From Caballeronia sordidicola (lineage in GTDB: Bacteria > Pseudomonadota > Gammaproteobacteria > Burkholderiales > Burkholderiaceae), in NCBI RefSeq assembly GCF_002220365.1, contig NZ_MTHB01000209.1, positions 1 to 64,000 on the forward strand: a DNA stretch of 64,000 bases. Reading direction: 5' to 3'. Positions 34,471 to 42,017 of this stretch are shown one piece after another; positions within the stretch are counted from its first letter, which is position 1; every line of letters starts with the position of its first letter. The notes beneath the pieces were generated by a model. That model searched no databases. It was not told the origin of the DNA and saw nothing but the letters and a program-made list of their open reading frames with translations. A program made the position numbers and the translations under genes.

Positions 34471-35181
34471 CTAGTGAGTGGCCGTGTCGGCGTCCACGCC
34501 GAGTTGCGCGAGCAGCGTCTCCCGCAGTGCGGGCCTGCCGGCCTCCGTCACCCGATACTCGGCGGCAATCGCACCGCCGCGCATGATCAGCGCACGATCC
34601 GCGAGGGCAATCGCTTCATCTACATCGTGCGTCACGAGCAAGACCCCCGGCTGATGGCGCTCGATCAAATGCTTCACCAGACGCTGCATCTTGATACGCG
34701 TCAGCGCGTCGAGCGCGGCAAACGGTTCATCGAGCAACAACAGTTGCGGCTCCTGCACAAGCGCACGCGCGAGCGCCACGCGCTGCGCCTGGCCACCGGA
34801 TAAATTACGCGGCCAGTCTTCCAGGCGTTCGCCCAAACCGACCTCCGCCAGCGCCGCCTGCGCGGCAGCATGGCTTTTCGGACCCGGGGCAAGCCCAAGC
34901 GCGACGTTGCGAGAGAGCGTCTCCCACGGCAACAAACGCGGCTCCTGGAACACGATAGCTGGCAAACGCGGCCCGTCGATCGAACCACCGTCTATAGGAT
35001 CAAGCCCCGACAATGCCCGCAGCAAGGTGGTCTTGCCGCAGCCGCTTTCGCCCAGCAACGCGACGAATTCGCCCCGCTCGATCCGCAGGTTCAAACTATC
35101 GATAACGATTCGCTCTCCGTACGAACGCCGCAGATGACGAACGACAACCGCCGGACCCGAAGGCTTCAAGGCTGCATTCAT
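34471..35181 (-). CDS. ssuB: sulfonate ABC transporter ATP-binding protein
   Basis: A 236-residue ABC ATPase. Walker A is GESGCGKTT (about 46-54), the signature is LSGGQAQRVALARAL, Walker B is LLLLDEPFAALDA and the switch His is in LLVTHDVDEA. The start codon shares its A with the permease stop (TGATG), so translation is coupled. Together with the permease and binding protein it forms an SsuABC-type importer; the SsuB assignment rests on the neighbours, since nitrate and taurine ATPases look alike. Confidence 0.92.
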   Translation of the reverse strand: MNAALKPSGPAVVVRHLRRSYGERIVIDSLNLRIERGEFVALLGESGCGKTTLLRALSGLDPIDGGSIDGPRLPAIVFQEPRLLPWETLSRNVALGLAPGPKSHAAAQAALAEVGLGERLEDWPRNLSGGQAQRVALARALVQEPQLLLLDEPFAALDALTRIKMQRLVKHLIERHQPGVLLVTHDVDEAIALADRALIMRGGAIAAEYRVTEAGRPALRETLLAQLGVDADTATH

Positions 35182-36050
35182 CAGCGGGACACCTTCGCAA
35201 AATTCACATGCCACGAGAGCAAGCGGCGCTCGAGGAAACGCGCCAGCTGATCCGCCAGCACACCGATCGCGGCATAGATCACGATGGTCATCACGATCAC
35301 ATCGGTACGCAGGAATTCGCGCGCGTCCATCGCGAGAAAGCCGATGCCCGTACTGGTCGCAATGGTCTCCGCCACCACCAGTGCGAGCCACGCCGTGGCA
35401 AGCGCATAACGCACGCCGGCACGCACCGACGGCAACGCGCCGGGCAATACGATCCGCCGGATCAGCGTCCAGTTCGACAGCCCGAGCACGCGACCGAGTT
35501 CGATCAGTTTGGGATCCACCTGACGAATCCCGAGAACGGTATTGATGTAGATCGGAAACATGACGCCGAGCGATACCAGAAAGATCTTGCCTGCCTCGCC
35601 CACGCCGAACCACACGATCACCAATGGCAGCACCGCAAGAAACGGGATGGCGCGCAGCATCTGGATGTTGCGATCGAGAAATGCCTCAGCCACTTTGGAA
35701 AAGCCCACAGCCGTACCGAGCACGAAACCGATCGAGCCGCCAATCACGAAACCGGTTGCGGCGCGCAGCAGACTCACCGCCATGTCGCCAATCAGACGCC
35801 CTTCTTTCACAAGCTCGAAGGCGGTGAGAGCGACCTTCGACGGCGCGGGCAATACGTTCGGCGACAACGCGCCGAGACGCGCGAACAACTCCCACACGAT
35901 CAACAGCAGAATCGGCATGCTCCACGATACATAGCGCAGCCACGGAGAAACCGGACTCGCATGATTGGGTTTCTGCGCGGCGGCGGGACGTGCGTCGGGG
36001 TCAAGCTGCGAATGGAGAACGGATGCCCTGCGGGCGAATACGTCTGCCAT
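35181..36050 (-). CDS. ssuC: sulfonate ABC transporter permease
   Basis: A 289-residue inner-membrane permease with about six helices and the binding-protein-dependent loop ELGRVLGLSNWTLIRRIVLPGALPSVRAG. The first helix is WSMPILLLIVWELFARLG after a polar leader of about 35 residues. ATG at 36050 has AAGGAG (reverse strand, CTCCTT at 36061-36066) at normal spacing; an open frame upstream lacks homology. First gene of the ssuCBA set. The 160 bases upstream are AT-rich near 36130-36175, the likely promoter zone. Confidence 0.92.
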   Translation of the reverse strand: MADVFARRASVLHSQLDPDARPAAAQKPNHASPVSPWLRYVSWSMPILLLIVWELFARLGALSPNVLPAPSKVALTAFELVKEGRLIGDMAVSLLRAATGFVIGGSIGFVLGTAVGFSKVAEAFLDRNIQMLRAIPFLAVLPLVIVWFGVGEAGKIFLVSLGVMFPIYINTVLGIRQVDPKLIELGRVLGLSNWTLIRRIVLPGALPSVRAGVRYALATAWLALVVAETIATSTGIGFLAMDAREFLRTDVIVMTIVIYAAIGVLADQLARFLERRLLSWHVNFAKVSR

Positions 36051-36212
36051 CGGTTGAAGACTCCTTTTGTCCGGGTGGCTCGCCGCCCCAATGCGGCAGC
36101 GAGCATCAGCAAATGCTAGCCACCCGATGTTAAACAAAAGGAAAAATACTGGAACCACATAAAACTTCTATGCTTAGCAGCGACGCCGGGAAACATCCGG
36201 TACGCGCCAGCC

Positions 36213-37445
36213 TCAATCCGCCGAAGCCGCACCTTCGATTTCAAGCACCAGCGGAAAAAGCACTTCAAACACGGTGCCGCGGCCCTTGTACGATTCAAAG
36301 CGGATCACGCCCTGCAGTTCGCGGGCGAGTTCCTTCACAATTGCCAGTCCCAGTCCGGTGCCGGGAATCTCGTCCGAAGCCGCGCGTTCGAACTCCTCGA
36401 ACACCCGTTCGCGATCCTCCTCGCTGATTCCCATGCCCGTGTCCGACACACGCAGCGTCCAGTGTTTCGCGGCCGACGCGACGATCGCCAGTTCCACTTC
36501 GCCCGACGTGGTGTATTTGATTGCGTTGGACAACAGGTTCAGTGCAATCTGCTTCATCTTCAGCCGGTTGGACGTGATCATGCTCAATGCCGGATCAACG
36601 CGCCCCTTGAGCGTCAGCCCCTTCGCCTTGGCCGACGAATGGCAAAGCTGCATGAGTTCGTCAAAAAGGTCGGTCAGGTCAAAACGCTCCACCGTCAGGA
36701 TGGAATCATCGCCGAGCACTTTCGAGTATTCACCCATTTCGTCGACGAGCGCGGCCATGTCGGTGACTTGCCGTTTCGCGAGCGCAATCGCCCGGTCGTT
36801 TTTCGCCTGCGAGCGGCCGATCAATTGCAGCGCCGTGGCGAATACGTTCAGGAAGTTGCGTAGATCGTGAGTGACACGCCGGGCGACCTGCATGCGCGTT
36901 TCGTACAGTTCGCTGATCAACCGTTCCCGGAAAGTCAGTTCCTGATTCGCGCGCTCCAGCATGCCGGTGTATTCGTCGAGTTTCCGGTCGCGTTCGCTGA
37001 CCGCCTCGCGAACGGAGGTGAGCGTAACGAAACTCAGCGTCTGATCGGTGATCAGACGCGCACGCTCCTCACGCTTGCGATCGAACGAAGGATTGTGCTG
37101 CGCGTAATCGCCAATGGCCGCGAGCAGGACCTGGCGGAACAAGTCCAGTTCTCGAACCAGTTCATCAATCCGATAACCCTGCTGCCAGCGCCATTTTCCG
37201 TGCTCGCGCGCGTCGTGTTCGATCGCGTGCTCCTGCGAATCCATATCCTGCGATTCGAGTACCAGACAGATTTCGTCGAAAATGCGCGGGACATGGTCGG
37301 CAAGCTGCCGGTAGGTGAGATCGTCGGAATGCTCTACCTCGGCGTCGCCAAAGACGAGTTGAATCCAGCGGTCGGTGAGCTGCGTCTGCTGTCCACGCAA
37401 GGCGGTGACGAGGCCATTCAAGGCGCCGGTGGTAATTTGGCTCAT
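36213..37445 (-). CDS. soluble sensor histidine kinase
   Basis: A 410-residue histidine kinase with no membrane helix. The N-terminal part (about 10-150) resembles the RsbRD/RsbT co-antagonist-type sensor fold; a coiled coil (about 150-200) leads into the dimerisation domain with the phospho-acceptor in RRVTHDLRNFLNVF. The ATPase has NLLSNAIKYT (N box), DTGMGI (G1), FEEFERA (F box) and GTGLGLAI (G2). Input is therefore cytoplasmic. No response regulator gene is adjacent, so it is an orphan kinase here. Confidence 0.9.
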   Translation of the reverse strand: MSQITTGALNGLVTALRGQQTQLTDRWIQLVFGDAEVEHSDDLTYRQLADHVPRIFDEICLVLESQDMDSQEHAIEHDAREHGKWRWQQGYRIDELVRELDLFRQVLLAAIGDYAQHNPSFDRKREERARLITDQTLSFVTLTSVREAVSERDRKLDEYTGMLERANQELTFRERLISELYETRMQVARRVTHDLRNFLNVFATALQLIGRSQAKNDRAIALAKRQVTDMAALVDEMGEYSKVLGDDSILTVERFDLTDLFDELMQLCHSSAKAKGLTLKGRVDPALSMITSNRLKMKQIALNLLSNAIKYTTSGEVELAIVASAAKHWTLRVSDTGMGISEEDRERVFEEFERAASDEIPGTGLGLAIVKELARELQGVIRFESYKGRGTVFEVLFPLVLEIEGAASAD

Positions 37446-37623
37446 GCCCGAGATCCGTAAGCGGTAGCGCGCCGGGTCGGCGCCTGGAGTAGTGCTTATG
37501 CCGGTCTGCAGGGGATAGCGCGCGCCGGAACGCTCGGTCCGGGCATTGGACGCGAGTAGCTAAAGTATAAGACGACTGAATGGCGGGAGTGCGCCGATCG
37601 CTTTCGCCAACCTCCGGCCGACC

Positions 37624-38583
37624 TCAGCCCCGGCTTGCTGCAGTGAGCGACATCGACGTACTTGCGTCCATCAACCGCTGAACAAACTGCCGCGCCGACG
37701 GCGACAAAACCCCCACTTTGCGCGTCACGATTCCGAACGTCTGCGACTTCGACTTGAATCCGATCGGCAGCGTGCGCAGCATACGGTGCTTGCAAAACAG
37801 CGTCGCAACGCCCGCGGGCAGCACCGACACCAGGTCGGCGCTACATTGCAGCAGCGCGACCGTTACGAACGTCGACGCCGTCGAGATCGCACTTACCGGC
37901 ACCTGCGCCCCCGCCAGATCCATCTCACGCTGCAACAGCGCCTGCATTGGCATGGCGCTCGGGTATGTAACCCACCGATGCCCGCCCAGATCGGCGAACG
38001 TCAGTTCGCGGGCCGCGAACGGCGAATGATCGTAGCCCACCACCACGGACAAGGGCTCGTCCCCCAGCGGCTGATAGAGATATCTCGACGGTTCATCGCT
38101 GACGATCGAGCGGCCCACAACCAGATCCAACCGCCCTTCGTCGAGCAGCGCCAGCATCCGTGCGCTCGTGTCCTCCACGATTTCTATCGACAAACCCGGA
38201 TTGCTCACCTGCAACTCGTTCAGGATCGGCACGACCAGATCCGGCACCGATCCCATGATTGCCCCCACCGCGAGTCGGCCGCCCGTGCCAGAGCGGATAT
38301 CGGCGACTTCCTGGCACAGCGAGGTCAGGTCCGCCGCCAGCAGCCGCGCGTAGCGGATGACGCAAAAGCCGAACTGGTTCGGCACCAGCCCTTTCTTCGC
38401 ACGCTCGAAGAGGGGCGCTTCCAGCATCGACTCCAGTTCGGCAAGCGCCTTGCTCGCAGCCGATTGCGTCATCGACATCGCGCTCGAGGCTTTATGCAGC
38501 GACTTGTGGTCATCGAGCGCAATCAGCAACTGCAGCTGCTTCATGCGCAAGCGGCCCATTAATACGTCCAGCGTGGATTTCAT
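37624..38583 (-). CDS. LysR-family regulator (GbpR-like)
   Basis: A 319-residue LysR protein. The N-terminal helix-turn-helix (about 12-70) reads MKQLQLLIALDDHKSLHKAS then TQSAASKALAELE, and the effector domain (about 95-305) follows. It resembles regulators of sugar acid and galactose uptake genes in beta- and alpha-proteobacteria. It is divergent from the keto-deoxyarabonate dehydratase gene, 99 bases away, with an inverted repeat between them, so it very likely controls that operon and itself. Confidence 0.92.
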   Translation of the reverse strand: MKSTLDVLMGRLRMKQLQLLIALDDHKSLHKASSAMSMTQSAASKALAELESMLEAPLFERAKKGLVPNQFGFCVIRYARLLAADLTSLCQEVADIRSGTGGRLAVGAIMGSVPDLVVPILNELQVSNPGLSIEIVEDTSARMLALLDEGRLDLVVGRSIVSDEPSRYLYQPLGDEPLSVVVGYDHSPFAARELTFADLGGHRWVTYPSAMPMQALLQREMDLAGAQVPVSAISTASTFVTVALLQCSADLVSVLPAGVATLFCKHRMLRTLPIGFKSKSQTFGIVTRKVGVLSPSARQFVQRLMDASTSMSLTAASRG

Positions 38584-38621
38584 GGGTGAGTCGCAAAAGC
38601 GATCACGAGATGGAAAGGTTT

Positions 38622-38655
38622 CACTATACAGCGCCTTCGGCCAGCACCTATAGTG
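38622..38655. promoter_or_regulatory. inverted repeat and promoter elements between LysR and dehydratase genes
   Basis: CACTATA (38622-38628) and TATAGTG (38649-38655) form a perfect inverted repeat with a 20-base centre. The right arm contains TATAGT (38649-38654), five of six bases of a -10 box for the plus strand, with TATACA at 38625-38630 as a -35 at 18-base spacing. By symmetry the left arm reads TATAGT on the minus strand, a possible -10 for the LysR gene. A LysR dimer here would cover both promoters (inference). Confidence 0.55.
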
Positions 38656-38682
38656 TTTTCAAATACACAATGGAGACTTCCA

Positions 38683-39615
38683 ATGCCCAATCAGACTAAC
38701 CGCGCGACCTACCGCGGCGTGTTTCCGGTCGCCCCGACCGTCTTCGACGCCTCCGGACGCCTCGACCTGGATGGCCAGCGGCGCGCGATCGACTTCATGA
38801 TCGACGCCGGATCGCACGGCGTGTGCATCCTCGCCAACTTTTCCGAACAATTCGCGCTCACCGACGACGAACGCGCCTCGGTGCAGAAGGCCGTGCTGGA
38901 ACACGTGGCCGGCCGCGTGCCGGTGATCGTGACCACCACGCACTTCAGCAGCGATATCTGCGCGGCCCGCAGCCGCGCCGCGCAGGATGCAGGCGCCGCG
39001 ATGGTCATGGTCATGCCGCCGTATCACGGCGCGACCATCCGCGTGGGCGAACGCGGGATCTATGAGTTCTTCAATCGCGTGTCAGACGCCATCGACATCC
39101 CGATCATGATCCAGGACGCGCCGGTCGCCGGTACGCCGCTCTCCGCACCGTTTCTGGCGAAGCTCGCGAAGGAAGTTGCGAACGTGTCGTACTTCAAGAT
39201 CGAAACGGCGCAGGCGGCGTCGAAGCTGCGCGAACTGATCGAGCTGGGCGGCGATGCAATTATTGGCCCGTGGGACGGCGAAGAAGCCATCACGCTGATT
39301 CCGGATTTCGATGCCGGCGCGACCGGCGCGATGACCGGTGGCGGTTATCCGGACGGGATTCGCAAGATTGTCGACGCCTACACATCCGGCGACACGGAAG
39401 GCGCCGCCGAGCTTTATGAGCAATGGCTGCCGCTCATCAACTACGAGAACCGCCAATGCGGTCTCGCCGCCTGCAAAGCGCTCATGATGGAAGGCGGCGT
39501 GATCCGCTCCGACACCACGCGTCACCCGTTCGCCGCGATGCATCCGTCGACCCGCGCCGGCCTGATGAAAGTCGCACGCCGCCTCGATCCGCTCGTGCTG
39601 AGCTGGGGCAAGTAA
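38683..39615 (+). CDS. L-2-keto-3-deoxyarabonate dehydratase (DapA family)
   Basis: A 310-residue class I aldolase-fold enzyme. The Schiff-base lysine is Lys172 in SYFKIET, and the sequence follows the characterised Azospirillum-type L-2-keto-3-deoxyarabonate dehydratase closely: YRGVFPVAPT, LCILANFSEQF-like (VCILANFSEQFALTDDER), VIVTTTHFSS, MVMVMPPYHGAT, GPWDGEEAITL, GATGAMTGGG. It removes water from L-2-keto-3-deoxyarabonate to give alpha-ketoglutarate semialdehyde in the non-phosphorylative pentose route. GGAG lies at 38672-38675 before the ATG. The next gene encodes the dehydrogenase for its product. Confidence 0.88.
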   Translation: MPNQTNRATYRGVFPVAPTVFDASGRLDLDGQRRAIDFMIDAGSHGVCILANFSEQFALTDDERASVQKAVLEHVAGRVPVIVTTTHFSSDICAARSRAAQDAGAAMVMVMPPYHGATIRVGERGIYEFFNRVSDAIDIPIMIQDAPVAGTPLSAPFLAKLAKEVANVSYFKIETAQAASKLRELIELGGDAIIGPWDGEEAITLIPDFDAGATGAMTGGGYPDGIRKIVDAYTSGDTEGAAELYEQWLPLINYENRQCGLAACKALMMEGGVIRSDTTRHPFAAMHPSTRAGLMKVARRLDPLVLSWGK

Positions 39616-39672
39616 GGCTGGCACGCCACGCAATCCGCACACTTTGATTACACCAACAGGATTCGAACCATC

Positions 39673-41256
39673 ATGGAAATTTCCGGCGATCTTCTGATCG
39701 GCAAACAGACCCTTCGCGGCACGAACGGCTCAATCAAGGGTATCAATGCTGCCACGGGCGAGCCGCTCGAGCCCGCCTTCGGCGGCGCTTCGCTCGACCA
39801 GCTTGAGCAAGCCTGCGCGCTCGCCTGGCAAGCGTCCGACATCTATCGCGAACTCCCGCTCGACACTCGCGCCAAGTTCCTGGAAACGATCGCACAGAAC
39901 ATCCTCGATCTCGGCGATCCTTTGATCGACCGCTGCGTGGCTGAAAGCGGCCTGCCGCGCGGCCGCATTGAAGGCGAACGCGGCCGGACCGTGGGCCAGT
40001 TGCGCATGTTCGCGGCCGTCGTGCGCGAAGGCGACTTCCTGGGCGTGCGTATCGATCCTGCGCAGCCGCAGCGCCAGCCGCTGCCGCGAGTCGACCTGCG
40101 GCTGCGTTATGTGCCGCTCGGACCCGTCACCGTGTTCGGCGCGAGCAACTTCCCGCTGGCGTTCTCGGTAGCGGGCGGTGACACCGCCTCCGCACTGGCC
40201 GCCGGTTGCCCGGTGATCGCGAAGGCCCACTCGGCGCATCCGGGAACATCGGCGCTAGTCGGACGCGCCGTGCAAAAAGCGGTCGCGGACTGCGGTTTGC
40301 CGGAAGGCACGTTCTCCCTGCTCTTCGATAGCGGCCGTGACATCGGCCAGGGTCTCGTCTCGGACCGGCGCATCAAGGCGGTGGGATTCACCGGTTCGCG
40401 CGGCGGCGGCACGGCGTTGATGAAGCTCGCGGCAGCACGTCGCGAACCGATCCCGGTCTACGCCGAGATGAGCAGCATCAACCCGGTTTTGTTGTTCCCG
40501 CACGCGCTTAAAAATCGTGGCGCGGCGATCGGCAAAGCCTTCGCCGGATCACTTGCGCTGGGCGCCGGCCAGTTCTGCACGAATCCCGGCCTGGTGCTTG
40601 CCATCGACGGTCCTGAGCTCGATGCGTTCATCGAAGCAACGGCTGCCGCCCTGAGCGAAACGCCCGCCGCCACGATGCTGACGCCGGGTATTCATAAGGC
40701 TTACGAATCGGCTGTGAACAAGACAGCGGAGCACGGCGAGGTCAAGACGCTCGCGCGAGGCTGTGCGGCCAAAGGCGCGACGCAGGGGCAAGCAGCGTTG
40801 TTTTCGACCACCGCTGCAGCGTTCCGCGCCAATCCGGAATTGCACGAGGAGATTTTCGGCGCGGCTTCGCTGATCGTGCGATGCCCGGATCTGGCCACGA
40901 TGCTTGAGCTGGTGGAGCAATTGGAAGGTCAGTTGACCGCGGCCCTGCACATAGATGAAGCGGATTACGTCGATGCCCGCCGTTTCCTGCCGGCGCTGGA
41001 ACGTCGCACCGGCCGTATTCTCGTTAATGGTTTCGGCACAGGCGTGGAAGTTGGGCATGCCATGGTCCACGGCGGCCCCTTTCCCTCCACCGCCGATGGC
41101 CGATCAACGTCAGTGGGCAGTCTCGCCATCGACCGCTTCCTACGTCCGGTGAGCTACCAGGACATGCCAGAAGGCTTGCTGCCGGACGCGCTGAAAACCG
41201 CCAATCCGCTCGGACTGAACCGGCGGCTGGACGGCAAACTGCAGTTATCGAAGTAG
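39673..41256 (+). CDS. alpha-ketoglutarate semialdehyde dehydrogenase (NADP+, type III-like)
   Basis: A 527-residue aldehyde dehydrogenase that oxidises 2,5-dioxopentanoate to 2-oxoglutarate, completing the route from the preceding enzyme to the TCA cycle. The catalytic cysteine is Cys302 in GQFCTNPG, the general base Glu265 in VYAEMSS, with Asn159 in GASNFP and Lys184 in VIAKAHSAHP. The ATG is 57 bases after the dehydratase stop, with AGGA at 39658-39661. Genes for the earlier pathway steps (sugar dehydrogenase, lactonase, aldonate dehydratase) are not in the window. Confidence 0.92.
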   Translation: MEISGDLLIGKQTLRGTNGSIKGINAATGEPLEPAFGGASLDQLEQACALAWQASDIYRELPLDTRAKFLETIAQNILDLGDPLIDRCVAESGLPRGRIEGERGRTVGQLRMFAAVVREGDFLGVRIDPAQPQRQPLPRVDLRLRYVPLGPVTVFGASNFPLAFSVAGGDTASALAAGCPVIAKAHSAHPGTSALVGRAVQKAVADCGLPEGTFSLLFDSGRDIGQGLVSDRRIKAVGFTGSRGGGTALMKLAAARREPIPVYAEMSSINPVLLFPHALKNRGAAIGKAFAGSLALGAGQFCTNPGLVLAIDGPELDAFIEATAAALSETPAATMLTPGIHKAYESAVNKTAEHGEVKTLARGCAAKGATQGQAALFSTTAAAFRANPELHEEIFGAASLIVRCPDLATMLELVEQLEGQLTAALHIDEADYVDARRFLPALERRTGRILVNGFGTGVEVGHAMVHGGPFPSTADGRSTSVGSLAIDRFLRPVSYQDMPEGLLPDALKTANPLGLNRRLDGKLQLSK

Positions 41257-41276
41257 GGATGTAAAGCCGCAGGCAA

Positions 41277-42017
41277 TCACACTTCGAGGCAGCAGTTCAA
41301 GCTGACCTCGAAGTATTCATAGCTGCGCTGGATGCTTCGTTTGACATCGCGGACGTCGGCCGCGCGCGGCGCGCGGCCCAGCAAGGTGGCGACTATATCG
41401 AGTGCTTCCCATGGATGCGCGTCGTCGTAATGGGCATGCATCCTGAGCCAGCGCATGGTCGTCTTGCGGATCGACTCAGGGTAGCTGTGTGCGAGCGTGT
41501 CGCGGCTGCAGAGCAATGTAGACCATTCTCCGGTCACGCCTTCAACGGCGAAATTAGTCGCCGCTATAGACGCATGCAGCGGGTCCGAATTGCTGCTTTT
41601 CCAACACCAGTGGCTCAGCGCAAACGCAAGCGCGGGCGCTTCGCCGGCTTGCAGATCCGAGCGCGAAACATCGTGGGCCGCGGCCCAGTCGACCCAATAA
41701 TCAGCGTGATTCTGCTCGATGCGGATATTGCGCGTGAGATACCGCCGCGCCATGCGCGAGCCCGGCGTTTCTTCGGGTCCGATCTTCTGCAGGTTCATGC
41801 CCATGTACTGCGGAAACTGATTGATCACCGGCCAGCCGTTGATCAGGAAGGCACGCATTTCGCGCGGGCCGAGCTCGCCGTCGCGCAATGACCGAAAAAG
41901 AGGATGAGACGTCACACGGCTTTTCGCCGCACCGGTTTCCAACAAAACTTCCTGCAACCAAAGTGGGTAGCTTGCTGCGTTCTTGAGGTCGCCTTCTCTT
42001 GTAAACCTACCCCCCAT
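41277..42017 (-). CDS. undA: UndA-like diiron oxidase (medium-chain fatty acid to 1-alkene)
   Basis: A 246-residue haem-oxygenase-like diiron oxidase (HDO; TenA/PqqC fold). With the ATG at 42017 the six metal ligands known for Pseudomonas UndA fall at the same numbers: Glu101 and His104 (RIEQNHADYW), Glu159 (NFAVEGVTGEW), His194, Asp198 and His201 (MHAHYDDAHPWEAL). The surrounding motifs (RNIRIEQNHADYWVDW, LSHWCWKSSNSD) also match UndA as I remember it. UndA oxidatively decarboxylates lauric acid to 1-undecene. The ATG overlaps the stop of the GGDEF/EAL gene (TGATG) and has AGGAGG just upstream. Other HDO activities remain possible. Confidence 0.8.
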   Translation of the reverse strand: MGGRFTREGDLKNAASYPLWLQEVLLETGAAKSRVTSHPLFRSLRDGELGPREMRAFLINGWPVINQFPQYMGMNLQKIGPEETPGSRMARRYLTRNIRIEQNHADYWVDWAAAHDVSRSDLQAGEAPALAFALSHWCWKSSNSDPLHASIAATNFAVEGVTGEWSTLLCSRDTLAHSYPESIRKTTMRWLRMHAHYDDAHPWEALDIVATLLGRAPRAADVRDVKRSIQRSYEYFEVSLNCCLEV

